Assembly (NCBI GenBank): GCA_964343705.1
Contig: CAYFJX010000005.1
Location: 1 to 64,000 of the forward strand
DNA: 64,000 nucleotides
Direction of reading: 5' to 3'
Source: JAUSFM01 sp964343705
Lineage (GTDB): Archaea; Nanobdellota; Nanobdellia; Woesearchaeales; UBA12501
In this document: positions 24,915-32,492 of the stretch, piece after piece
Layout: each line of letters begins with the position of its first letter
Numbering within the stretch: the stretch's first letter is position 1
The notes under the pieces: model-generated
What the model was told of the DNA's origin: nothing
The model's input: the letters and a program-made list of their open reading frames with translations, nothing else
Database searches by the model: none
Translations under genes and position numbers: made by a program

Positions 24915-25108
24915 AATTCAACTGATAATAGCCCTTACTTTTTATATTTATTTGTGCTGAGGAAGATATTTTTTGATTCTACAAAATATACATTCCACTA
25001 GGTGAAAATTAGGGATACTCCTATATATCCCCTTACAAACATGACCTTGCTTACATTTGAATTTCTGAACAAAAGCATTTATAAATCTGTTTAGTATTTT
25101 ACCTACAC

Positions 25109-25921
25109 ATGGTACAAATTGCCATTGACATAACCAAGGGCCTTGAAGAAAACGCTTCACTCTATTTTGAAAAAGCCAAAAAAGCAAAGAAAAAATTAGA
25201 GGGTGCAAAAGAAGCACTTGAACGAGCACAAGCTAAACTAAAAGATCTTGTTGAAAAAGAACTTAAGGATGAATATGATCAAGAAGCTATTGCAGCAGAG
25301 AAAGAAGCACAAGCGGAAAGAGCAAAACCGCAATGGTATGAAAAGTTCAGATGGTTTATGACTAGTGAAGGAATGCTTGTTGTTGGTGGACGTGACGCAA
25401 CCAGTAATGAGATTGTCATAAAAAAACATGCTGACAAAAATGATGTGGTGTTTCACACTGACATGGCAGGATCACCCTTCTTTGTAATAAAAACAAAAGG
25501 TGAAACTCCAAGTGAAGCTTGTTTAAATGAAGTTGCGAATGCAGTGTTTACCTTTTCCCGTGCACTTAAGCTGGGATTAAGTACAGCTAACGTGTTTTGG
25601 GTCAAACCTGATCAAGTAACAAAACAAGCACAACCTGGCGAGTTTCTTCCTAAAGGTGCGTTTATGATCCGTGGTAAAACTAATTATTTATTTCCTAGTT
25701 TTGACTTGGCTATTGGTGTGACTGAAGAAGGTCGTATCATGGCAGGGCCTAAAGCAGGAGTTACCAAACATTGTGAGAAAGTTCTAGTTCTTGAACAAGC
25801 TGACAAGGTAAAAGTGTCTGACACTGCAAAGAAGATCAAGGCTGAACTTGGTGGCGACTTGGATACTATTATTCGTGCATTGCCTAGTGCAGGTGTACGG
25901 ATTAAGAAGGAAAGGCGTTGA
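25109..25921 (+). CDS. NFACT-R (DUF814) protein, truncated Rqc2/RqcH homologue
   Basis: 270 residues against about 600-680 for full NFACT proteins. Residues 15-80 are a coiled coil rich in Lys/Ala/Glu; residues 85-260 are the NFACT-R domain (KFRWFMTSEGMLVVGGRDATSNE, HTDMAGSPFFVIKTKG, KGAFMIRGKTNYL, AGPKAGV). In full-length relatives this domain and coiled coil bind the large ribosomal subunit with the peptidyl-tRNA obstructed on it, while the missing N-terminal NFACT-N domain handles the tailing tRNA. This gene therefore keeps only the ribosome-binding half. TATA TTTATAAATC near 25077, leaderless start. Confidence 0.9.
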   Translation: MVQIAIDITKGLEENASLYFEKAKKAKKKLEGAKEALERAQAKLKDLVEKELKDEYDQEAIAAEKEAQAERAKPQWYEKFRWFMTSEGMLVVGGRDATSNEIVIKKHADKNDVVFHTDMAGSPFFVIKTKGETPSEACLNEVANAVFTFSRALKLGLSTANVFWVKPDQVTKQAQPGEFLPKGAFMIRGKTNYLFPSFDLAIGVTEEGRIMAGPKAGVTKHCEKVLVLEQADKVKVSDTAKKIKAELGGDLDTIIRALPSAGVRIKKERR

Positions 25922-25959
25922 AAGAACAAGCTTTTTAAACTAACTTCTTTCTCTTTAAG

Positions 25960-26030
25960 TTTGACCAGGCCCATGCGAGGGTATTCAACAAGCAAAGGTT
26001 TGCTGAACCTCAGAGCAAAGCCTGGTCAAA
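25960..26030 (+). repeat. 5' leader complementary to the D-loop of tRNA-Leu(UAA)
   Basis: TTTGACCAGGC (25960-25970), just before the tRNA, is the perfect 11-bp reverse complement of GCCTGGTCAAA (26020-26030), which is the D-loop region. With a TATA box TTTTTAAAC at 25932-25940 the predicted transcript begins at about 25961, so the whole leader consists of this complementary arm. Confidence 0.85.
25983..26013 (+). other. Non-canonical tRNA intron 1 (between positions 8 and 9)
   Basis: 31 nt. A complete bulge-helix-bulge motif is visible: outer helix TGC/GCA (25974-25976 with 26015-26017), central helix GAGG/CCTC (25977-25980 with 26008-26011), 3-nt bulges GTA (25981-25983) and AGA (26012-26014), inner helix TTCA/TGAA (25984-25987 with 26004-26007). 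Cutting after the second base of each bulge joins U8 to A9 and restores a normal tRNA-Leu. Confidence 0.85.
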
Positions 26031-26045
26031 TGCGCAGGACTTAAG

Positions 26046-26093
26046 ATCTCGAAGGAATCGCCTGTTATGCAGGTCCACATCCTTTTATAGGAT
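26046..26093 (+). other. Canonical-site tRNA intron 2 (37/38)
   Basis: 48 nt. The anticodon stem is the outer helix; central helix CTTA (26040-26043) with TAGG (26088-26091, one G-U pair); bulges AGA (26044-26046) and ATA (26092-26094); then a weak join and AAGGA/TCCTT. The ends repeat ATC, so the cut could slide by up to 3 nt, but the helix fixes it at 37/38. Confidence 0.8.
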
Positions 26094-27062
26094 ATCCTGT
26101 TCCTTAGTGGATTCGGGGGTTCGAATCCCCTCCCTCGCATTCTTTTTTTTTACTATGGTTCTATGTACTGATGTCTTGTTTAGATTAACTATTTTGCCTA
26201 TTTCTCTTACGGTCAAACCTTTTTTATGTAAAGAGATGATTCTTTTACTATCAATAAATGGTTTTCTGTTATATCTTGTTTTTTCTAAAACCTCATGTGT
26301 CTTTCTTAAGTGATTTATTTTATCTTTATTTGCTCTGAATCCGATGTTTCTGCAAAATCTGATGATATTCTCTTTGTTCCTATTGATACAAAAATACAAC
26401 TCTTTTGTTTTCTGACCTTTTTTGCACGCCAGTTTAGCAGATACTGGACTGCATTTGACATTAAAAATCTCAATTAAATATTTTATTTGGTTCAAGAATT
26501 TTCTTAGATTATCAGCTAACTTTTCTTCCTTTGCCATTTTTAATTTAGGTTTTATTGAGTAAGTATTTTTTTCTATTTTTATTGTTGACAATTCATCCTC
26601 AAGTATGCCTTTTAGGAACATTTTGCTACATTTTTTTGATTCAATAATCCATTGCGGGACTAAAAATGGTTGCTTTGTTTTGTTTCCTTTTGGAGCTCCA
26701 AGCGAATACAAGATCCTTCCTAGCATTGCATCATTTACAGATAAGACAAAACAAGTACCCAAAGATTCTTTGAACCTTATAGAAAATTTTTGCATATCTA
26801 GTCTGAAAGCTCGTGAAATGATTATTCTTAAATTTTCTATTTCTTTTTTTTGACCAGCAAAAGTAGGGATAAATCTTTCAGGGAGATGACCATCGCCCAT
26901 TGATTTTCCAATCAAATAAGCACATTCTGCAGCAAATTTAGAGTCTTTTTTTATGGGTAGCCAGTTTCTCCCTCTAAGAGCACATTCTTGTTTTTTTGGG
27001 ATGTTATTGATGTAAGTATCAGAAAATTTTTCAATATCCAGAATAACCCCTCTCGTTTTCAT
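26085..27062 (-). CDS. LAGLIDADG homing endonuclease-like protein with C-terminal HTH, antisense to tRNA-Leu
   Basis: 325 residues. Motif 1 is YLIGKSMGDGHL (49-60); motif 2 is FLKGILEDELST (149-160), with acidic residues in both, so a single-chain nuclease is plausible. The C-terminus has a helix-turn-helix (ISLHKKGLTVREIGKIVNLN). The final 20 or so codons run antisense through the tRNA-Leu 3' exon, producing the well-known tRNA-antisense peptide GIRTPES, and the stop lies in intron 2. The gene is therefore next to, not inside, the introns. TATA-like TTTTTAATAA about 15-20 nt upstream of the ATG. A homing endonuclease that inserted at a tRNA 3' end is one explanation; a resident regulator is another. 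Confidence 0.85.
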   Translation of the reverse strand: MKTRGVILDIEKFSDTYINNIPKKQECALRGRNWLPIKKDSKFAAECAYLIGKSMGDGHLPERFIPTFAGQKKEIENLRIIISRAFRLDMQKFSIRFKESLGTCFVLSVNDAMLGRILYSLGAPKGNKTKQPFLVPQWIIESKKCSKMFLKGILEDELSTIKIEKNTYSIKPKLKMAKEEKLADNLRKFLNQIKYLIEIFNVKCSPVSAKLACKKGQKTKELYFCINRNKENIIRFCRNIGFRANKDKINHLRKTHEVLEKTRYNRKPFIDSKRIISLHKKGLTVREIGKIVNLNKTSVHRTIVKKKNAREGIRTPESTKEQDIL

Positions 27063-27216
27063 GTTAGGATTTATTAAAAATATTGTCTCCTATTTAAGTT
27101 TGTTGGAAAGTCGATTAAAACTTTTCGTCGACAAAATCGGAAAATTTTCGATTTGAATTTACATAGATTGTACCAGTGGGCTAAGTCTTAAATACCCCTT
27201 CATTTCCCTCACTAGC

Positions 27217-27798
27217 ATGACAAAGAAAATGTCTGTAGATGAAAGCTTGCTTTTTGGTCTGGATAGAAGACAGCTGCTTGTTGGTACAGCAGCATGGGCT
27301 GGACTAGTATTTTCAGCAGGAGCACTTTGGCCTCTAATACGTCCAAAGCCTACTCTGGATGAACAAATACACCAGGATTTGATTGACACCTACGAAAGTA
27401 TTATGGAAGGTCCTGTTCCTGCACATGTCACTCCTGACTATAAACGCACTGCATCAGAGGTTCTAGTTCAGTTTGATGATTTCAGACGATTTAATCAAGC
27501 CCTTGGACCGTTTGGTCACAGGAGGGTTGAGGAACTTGTTGAAATTCTTCATGCTCTTCCTGATTACACCCGGTTTCATGTTATTGTTAACAAGGGTTCT
27601 GAAGCATACACTCAAGAATTTTTTTCAGCTCATCCTGCGCTTGCAGACAGTGGTCAACCTGATGAGTTCTCAGACACAGGAGTTAACAGAACTGCACGTA
27701 ACCACTTTCAAGCAAGAGGTTATGACGTGAAACAAGTTCATGATTACTTTTACACCAGCGACGCTGGCTTGCATTGCTTTTTGAATGTGCTCTCTTAG
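27217..27798 (+). CDS. Membrane-anchored or exported protein with Tat-like N-terminus
   Basis: 193 residues. LDRRQLLVGTAAWAGLVFSAGALWP (about 15-40) has the twin Arg followed by a moderately hydrophobic stretch, as in Tat signals; whether it is cleaved or remains an anchor is unclear. The exported part is a compact alpha/beta domain without recognised catalytic motif. Upstream (27100-27160) is an AT-rich region with the near-palindrome AAATCGGAAAATTTTCGATT. Tail-to-tail with the three-paralogue operon, 4 nt apart. Confidence 0.7.
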   Translation: MTKKMSVDESLLFGLDRRQLLVGTAAWAGLVFSAGALWPLIRPKPTLDEQIHQDLIDTYESIMEGPVPAHVTPDYKRTASEVLVQFDDFRRFNQALGPFGHRRVEELVEILHALPDYTRFHVIVNKGSEAYTQEFFSAHPALADSGQPDEFSDTGVNRTARNHFQARGYDVKQVHDYFYTSDAGLHCFLNVLS

Positions 27799-27802
27799 AA
27801 CA

Positions 27803-28495
27803 TCAACTACTTCCCTGCTCATGTGAGATGAGCTTTTCGTCAGGTTTTAATTCACCAACACCTTCTCTAGGGGTTTCTTCTCCTTCAAGAAATTCTTCTG
27901 CTTCTTCCATTGCTTTCTTTGCTTCAAGCCGGTGTTGGTAGACCATCATGCTGGAACGAAGCTTGTTTGCCAAGTCACTTGCGTCACTCACTACTGTTCC
28001 TGCCAAGCTTGGCCTGTCCAGTTTGTACACATACTTGTCAATCATTTTTCGGATAAGGGCAAACTTAGGTCGTGACTCCCACCTGTGTTTAATGTGAGTC
28101 ATAAGAAAGCCATTAAATACAATTTCTACATCGCCTTCGTTGAGATCCATGATTTTTCCATCGATATCTTCTTCAATGTCTGTCATGTGTAATCCAGACA
28201 AGCTGATGTCAATAACAGAAACATGTAGCTGGGTGATTTTTCTGTGGAGTTGAAATGTTACTGATGAACTTTTTCCGGTCTTGGAAAGTTTATGTTTTTG
28301 GTTTACAACTTCTTTGTAATAGCCTTTTTGATTACACCATGTTTCCACTAGCTCAAGTAATTCTTTGAACTTAAAAACTCCGCTGTATGTTACAATCATA
28401 CGATCTACATAGATCTCCCGCTCCATATCTGCAAGTAGTTCTCGCTTGATGTAATCTTCTCGTTCAGGTACAAAGTCTGGTTCCGTGGTTTTCAT
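27803..28495 (-). CDS. Tandem paralogue 3 of a lineage-specific family
   Basis: 230 residues. Shares with the two upstream genes the sequence pattern: hydrophobic start with Y-x-G-x-F-x-F-x-x-L, then Trp plus Lys/Tyr-rich helix (WCNQKGYYKE), a beta-rich middle ending in G-x-L/V-x-x-D/H, then an aromatic helix (KMIDKYVYKLD) and a C-terminal helix. It has an additional acidic C-terminal tail of about 35 residues. The ATG overlaps the upstream stop (28492-28495), so the three are translated together. Function unknown; three related subunits suggest a hetero-oligomer. Confidence 0.75.
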   Translation of the reverse strand: MKTTEPDFVPEREDYIKRELLADMEREIYVDRMIVTYSGVFKFKELLELVETWCNQKGYYKEVVNQKHKLSKTGKSSSVTFQLHRKITQLHVSVIDISLSGLHMTDIEEDIDGKIMDLNEGDVEIVFNGFLMTHIKHRWESRPKFALIRKMIDKYVYKLDRPSLAGTVVSDASDLANKLRSSMMVYQHRLEAKKAMEEAEEFLEGEETPREGVGELKPDEKLISHEQGSS

Positions 28496-29010
28496 GTTTC
28501 TATTTTTCGTTGGGTTGTGTTTAAATAACTACTGAAGGTGTAATAAATGTCATTTGCATGGTCAATGACCATATTTGTGTATTTTTTTGTTATATACCAA
28601 TTGAAGTATCTGTCAAAAATATCACGTAGGAACTGCAGCATAGGTGTTCGCTCCCATAAGCTCTCATAGTCAACAATGAGGTATCCTGTTACTTTAATAT
28701 TAATTGATCCATGGTGCATGCGTCGTTTTTCTCCTCTGATTTGTACTTCAACTTCTTTGAGATGTTCTACTATCATTTCAACTTTTATGATTGACTTGTG
28801 GTAATCAGTGAGTTTTTTCCATGGTTGAAACTCAAAGTCAAGTTGTTTACCTGTTGGACTTGTTATCTCACTGCTTCGTTTTTCCCATTTATCATAAAAC
28901 TTGTCACGCTGCCAAAAATCTAGTATCCGAAACAGCTCTCTAAAATTAAAAAAACCTTCGTAACTGATTTTTTTAATGATGAGTTTTTGTTTCTCTCCCA
29001 TTTTTACCAC
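28492..29010 (-). CDS. Tandem paralogue 2 of a lineage-specific family
   Basis: 172 residues. YEGFFNFRELFRILDFWQRD near the start matches YSGVFKFKELLELVETWCNQ and YKGAFDFDGLYRVMRAWCDE in its neighbours; NIKVTGYLIVDYESLWERTP matches the later GxLxxDYxxxWE motif. Overlaps both neighbours by a few bases (7 nt with the upstream gene, 4 nt with the downstream one). No signal peptide or membrane helix. Not recognised as a named family. Confidence 0.75.
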   Translation of the reverse strand: MVKMGEKQKLIIKKISYEGFFNFRELFRILDFWQRDKFYDKWEKRSSEITSPTGKQLDFEFQPWKKLTDYHKSIIKVEMIVEHLKEVEVQIRGEKRRMHHGSINIKVTGYLIVDYESLWERTPMLQFLRDIFDRYFNWYITKKYTNMVIDHANDIYYTFSSYLNTTQRKIET

Positions 29011-29531
29011 ATATCATCAAAGATGTCACTGTGGGCTTCCATGTCAAGGAATTGTTTGACACGCTGCTGGAGTTTTTGGACATTATACCACAGTTTATCA
29101 CCATACACTGTTTTGATATCTTCTCTTAGTAAAAAGTAATTGTAGAATGTTCGCCACATTCTTTTGACACGAGAATCTTCCCATTGGCCAAGGTAGTCAA
29201 GTTCAACAGCTCCCCTAATATCCATAAGCATCCGCGCCCGGGTTAAACGTTTTTTCTTGCCGTTTTTGATAACTTCAACTTCATTAATATCCCATAAGTG
29301 TGTAAATACATGGACCTTATTTTGCACATACTCGTTTAGCGGACGTTCGCAGACCCATGTAATTTCAATCTCATTTCCTAAGGGTTTGGTTTTCTCTTTG
29401 TATCGCTTTTCAAAGAAGGTATATTTTCGCTCGTCGCACCATGCTCGCATAACACGGTACAAGCCATCAAAGTCAAATGCTCCTTTGTACCGTATCCTCA
29501 CTGGGGCTATTGACCCTATATCTACTACCAC
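29004..29531 (-). CDS. Tandem paralogue 1 of a lineage-specific family
   Basis: 175 residues and first of the three-gene operon. Contains YKGAFDFDGLYRVMRAWC, then KKRLTRARMLMDIRGAVELDY and W-E-D-S-R, and an aromatic helix FYNYFLL. The repeated pattern of two beta sheets flanked by Trp/Tyr-rich helices is shared with the next two genes. No start-proximal SD is obvious. Structure prediction of one member would probably classify all three. Confidence 0.75.
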   Translation of the reverse strand: MVVDIGSIAPVRIRYKGAFDFDGLYRVMRAWCDERKYTFFEKRYKEKTKPLGNEIEITWVCERPLNEYVQNKVHVFTHLWDINEVEVIKNGKKKRLTRARMLMDIRGAVELDYLGQWEDSRVKRMWRTFYNYFLLREDIKTVYGDKLWYNVQKLQQRVKQFLDMEAHSDIFDDMW

Positions 29532-29651
29532 TCTTTCTTTTCACCTTTCTATAGATAACACTATCTGGGTCAATTTGGGGGGAGCGACATTTATAAAGTT
29601 ATTGTATGGGTAAAAGAAAGATAAAACAAAAGAAAAATGGAAATAAAAAAT

Positions 29652-31562
29652 CTAGTAGGTCACTAGAATCTCAACATCTTTGCCAAAGATTCGCTTAAGA
29701 TCCTCAAAAATAGGCTGTTTGATAAATGCTTTTGGAGGGATCTCAATCTTAGCAAGGTGCTTTTCAAACTCTTCCAAGGTTGTTTTTTCAGGAGCACCTA
29801 TGCTACCATCATCTTTGATTGCAGCTTTGCTCATTTCACGTTCCTCATGGTCAAGATCATGGATAATGAATGCAATGTCTCCTAAGAGGATTACTTCTCC
29901 ATATCGTTCACCATGTTTGACTCTGATCTTGGTTTTTTCAAGTTCTCGGCCACGCTTACGTTGCAGGTGTTCAATCATGAACTTGATAAAGCTGCCTGAT
30001 TCTTTCTTAACCTTTTCAATCTCTGCTTTGTTAAGTTTGCCTGCATCATAGTCTTTCTTTGCTTTGACAATGCTGTCAAGGATACGTACAAACTTCTGAG
30101 GGATTTTACCTCGGTGAACCATCTCGCTCTCAAAAACAGTGATCATTTCACTGTCTTTGACACGTTCAATACCTTCAAGTCGAAGAATGTCTCGGATTAT
30201 TGTCACAACACTTTCATAGGTGTGTACCATGCTTTCTTCTTCTTTCATCTTTTCAATCTGGGTAAAGAGTCGCTTGATTCGTTTCAAGTAGCTTTCTGCA
30301 TCATTAAGTAGCTGGTCAACTTCTTTTCCAGTGACTTCTTTCTTAGTGCCATGTTCCAGGTCTTTTCGTACTTGGATGACATTTTGAAGTGTTTTAATGA
30401 ATTTATCTTCAAGCAGTTTTTCTTTTTTCACAAAGATTTCTCTCATTAATTCAGGAGTTTCCTTTGGTGTGGGTGGTGGAACTCCATACATCATCAGAGC
30501 TGCTTGGCTTGGAGTGAGCAGTGCATAGAATGTGTCTTCCATTCCAATATCCCGCAACTTAAGCTTGCTTCGCTTAAGCATTTGTTCTCCTGAGCTCATG
30601 TACATGTCAATTGCTTCCATTGATGGCTTGATTTTTCCCATACGAAGCAATTGTTTCCATGGCATGAAGATTCCACGGTCGTAAAATGGTACACCATCTC
30701 GAAGGAAGGTGAAAATAATGGGGTTTGCTTCTTTGATAGAATCCCAAAAGTCAGTCAAGATGTATACTTGGATGTTAATCTTGTTTCTGATGCCTGTGAT
30801 TTCACCAGCTTCAATGCCCATTCCAATAATAATTGCTCGTAGCTTGTCTTTAAGTTCGGCTCGAGTCATTTTCTTGACGTCGGTGTCATCAATAACAACA
30901 AAGACATCAATGTCTGAGTCCTTTGTTGCTCGTCCTTGAACAAGTGATCCTGCAAGAACATAACTTACAATGTACTTTTCGAATTTTTTCAGAACCATCT
31001 TTTTGTGGATCTGTGCAATTTTAATAGCTGCAAGCATTCCTTTATCAAAAACAGGAGCACCCATGGAGATAAGGTCTACCATGTCATCTTTACCGTCATA
31101 ACAGGATTGCCATACTTCAGAAAGAATAATTGTTTGTGGCACAATATTTTTGTTAATTTCTTGTGCAATCTTTTTAATAATCACGCCCAGCTTGTCTTTT
31201 AACTCAAATTTTGGCATACGCTTACTATCTGAATCATCAACCAGGACAATAATGCTTACCAGGTCTTTATCTTTTGCGTCTTTTGGGGGTGGTAGAAGAG
31301 AAATCCCCATGATGTACTTGTCAAATTTTTCCATCACTTGTTTCTTAAACTTTTCAAGTTGTTCTTTTATTTTCTTAAGTTTTTCTTGAACATCTTTAGG
31401 AAGATTCTTGGTCATTTCTTTAAGTGACTTTTCATCCATTGGCATGCCTGGTCGCATAGCCATGGGAACTGGTCCGCCAGGAGTACCTGCTGGAGCTCCC
31501 TGAACTACTTCTATTTTTTGTGCTTTTTTTGATGGTGCTTTTGCTTTCTTTTTCTTTGCCAT
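29652..31562 (-). CDS. Nucleotidyltransferase protein with duplicated NT domain and helical (HEPN-like) region
   Basis: 636 residues. After a Lys-rich, Pro/Met-rich tail (1-45), a first NT-like domain (about 70-180) keeps the fold but lacks the GS motif (VSIIVLVDDSD only). A second (about 185-300) has AGSLVQGRATKDSDIDVFV: Gly-Ser at 205-206 and DxD at 217/219, so it should bind NTP and metal. Residues about 315-460 are helical and resemble the HEPN domains that pair with minimal nucleotidyltransferases, here in one chain. A basic C-terminal domain follows. MNT/HEPN pairs are often toxin-antitoxin systems using AMPylation; whether that applies to a fused protein is inference. Monocistronic, followed by an AT-rich spacer. 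Confidence 0.8.
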   Translation of the reverse strand: MAKKKKAKAPSKKAQKIEVVQGAPAGTPGGPVPMAMRPGMPMDEKSLKEMTKNLPKDVQEKLKKIKEQLEKFKKQVMEKFDKYIMGISLLPPPKDAKDKDLVSIIVLVDDSDSKRMPKFELKDKLGVIIKKIAQEINKNIVPQTIILSEVWQSCYDGKDDMVDLISMGAPVFDKGMLAAIKIAQIHKKMVLKKFEKYIVSYVLAGSLVQGRATKDSDIDVFVVIDDTDVKKMTRAELKDKLRAIIIGMGIEAGEITGIRNKINIQVYILTDFWDSIKEANPIIFTFLRDGVPFYDRGIFMPWKQLLRMGKIKPSMEAIDMYMSSGEQMLKRSKLKLRDIGMEDTFYALLTPSQAALMMYGVPPPTPKETPELMREIFVKKEKLLEDKFIKTLQNVIQVRKDLEHGTKKEVTGKEVDQLLNDAESYLKRIKRLFTQIEKMKEEESMVHTYESVVTIIRDILRLEGIERVKDSEMITVFESEMVHRGKIPQKFVRILDSIVKAKKDYDAGKLNKAEIEKVKKESGSFIKFMIEHLQRKRGRELEKTKIRVKHGERYGEVILLGDIAFIIHDLDHEEREMSKAAIKDDGSIGAPEKTTLEEFEKHLAKIEIPPKAFIKQPIFEDLKRIFGKDVEILVTY

Positions 31563-31722
31563 AGTGTTTCCACCCCTTCAGTGATTAGTTGTCTTAAATC
31601 GTGCTTTGTGAATGTTTTAAAAAGTCACTAATGCCTTTATAAAGAAAATAGGTATTTAAACACTTATATTCTGGAGTATATATGTCTGGGACAAAAAAGT
31701 CATGTGATCTGTGGGATGTGAA

Positions 31723-31842
31723 CTAACTTAATCGTTCCTCAAAATCATCACGAAGTGACTGCATCTCTTTTTCTCGTGTTTTCCAATCAACGTCCTTAAG
31801 CACGCCAAAGAATTTCACGAGTTTTTCATTGTTTTTTATCAT
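31723..31842 (-). CDS. 39-residue third gene of the VapBC operon
   Basis: ATG at 31842 overlaps the vapC stop (ATGA, 31839-31842); the frame ends with TAG at 31723. The peptide begins MIKNNEKLVKFFGVLKDVDW and ends LRDDFEERLS. Its style, a hydrophobic turn followed by an acidic/basic helix, resembles the toxin-binding tail of VapB (FRGILGKGTMKDVMKDLRDK in the true antitoxin here). It may be a second antitoxin-tail peptide or a regulator. It is short, but the overlap is good evidence of coupled translation. Confidence 0.65.
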   Translation of the reverse strand: MIKNNEKLVKFFGVLKDVDWKTREKEMQSLRDDFEERLS

Positions 31843-32210
31843 TTTGGTATGACTCTTGTTTGGGATAAGCCTCTAAAATCATTATCTGCAGTTACAAGCT
31901 CTGCATTTACAGATTGCGCTGATGCGTAGATGAGGGCATCAACTGTGTGAAGTTCTTTTTCTATTGCATATTTGACTGCTTGGTTTATAATAGTTTCATC
32001 CAGGTTAACAATGATTGCTCTTCTTTTCATGAACTCAAGTGTTTTATTTGTCTTGTCTTCAGGTCGTTTATCTCGTCGGCATTTTTGATGTACTTCAAAA
32101 AGTGAGAGGATGGAGGTAAAAAGAATGCCTTTCTCTTCTATGGTTGTACTGGCTTCTTCATTTGCTTCGAGGAAATGGGCTATCCAAATAGAAGAATCAA
32201 TAAATTGCAT
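31839..32210 (-). CDS. vapC: VapC-type PIN-domain toxin
   Basis: 123 residues. The PIN active site is complete: Asp5 (MQFIDSSIWI), Glu39 (SLFEV), Asp91 (TVDALIYA) and Asp109/Asp111 (TADNDF). These bind Mg for single-strand RNA cleavage; VapC toxins typically cut tRNA or rRNA. It follows the antitoxin gene by 1 nt and is followed by an overlapping 39-codon frame. Confidence 0.93.
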   Translation of the reverse strand: MQFIDSSIWIAHFLEANEEASTTIEEKGILFTSILSLFEVHQKCRRDKRPEDKTNKTLEFMKRRAIIVNLDETIINQAVKYAIEKELHTVDALIYASAQSVNAELVTADNDFRGLSQTRVIPK

Positions 32211-32211
32211 G

Positions 32212-32415
32212 CTAAAACCTATCTGTTTTATCTCTAAGATCTTTCATGACATCTTTCATGGTCCCTTTGCCTAAGATTCCGCGGAATTGTTTAGCATAAT
32301 CTCCGAGGTGCATCATCTTTCTAATGGCCTCATCATATGTTTTCAGGTGCAGTTGTTCCTTGTAGCGCTTTAACAGTTCTGCTGTCTCATCTTGGATTTG
32401 AATTGTGGTTGTCAT
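32212..32415 (-). CDS. vapB: VapB-type antitoxin
   Basis: 67 residues. The N-terminus (MTTTIQIQDETAELLKRYKE) is a ribbon-helix-helix DNA-binding fold; the C-terminus (FRGILGKGTMKDVMKDLRDK) is the flexible toxin-binding tail. It represses the operon and neutralises VapC. A TATA-like TATATAGTACTA lies just upstream (about 32430-32441, shared with the divergent lipoprotein gene). Confidence 0.9.
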   Translation of the reverse strand: MTTTIQIQDETAELLKRYKEQLHLKTYDEAIRKMMHLGDYAKQFRGILGKGTMKDVMKDLRDKTDRF

Positions 32416-32492
32416 AAAGGCTATAAGGCTATAGTACTATATAAATTTTGTGTTGGGAAAGGTATTTAAGTAAGGTAACGCTCTTTTTTTGT

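Larger units (their letters stand above)
25975..26139 (+). tRNA. tRNA-Leu(UAA) with two introns
   Basis: Acceptor GCGAGGG (25975-25981) pairs with CCCTCGC (26132-26138), discriminator A. D-arm GCA/TGC from 26015; anticodon stem CAGGA (26035-26039) with TCCTG (26095-26099) around CTTAAGA, anticodon UAA; variable arm TCC/GGA; T-arm GGGGG/CCCCT with TTCGAAT. The mature length is 86 nt once introns of 31 nt (between U8 and A9) and 48 nt (37/38) are removed. The promoter TATA is at 25932-25940 and a T-run follows the 3' end. A LAGLIDADG gene on the other strand overlaps its 3' end. Confidence 0.93.

Noticed and set aside
25016..25034. GGGATA/TATCCC inverted repeat upstream of the NFACT-R gene
   Set aside because: Six base pairs in AT-rich sequence; not distinguishable from chance and not at a promoter position.
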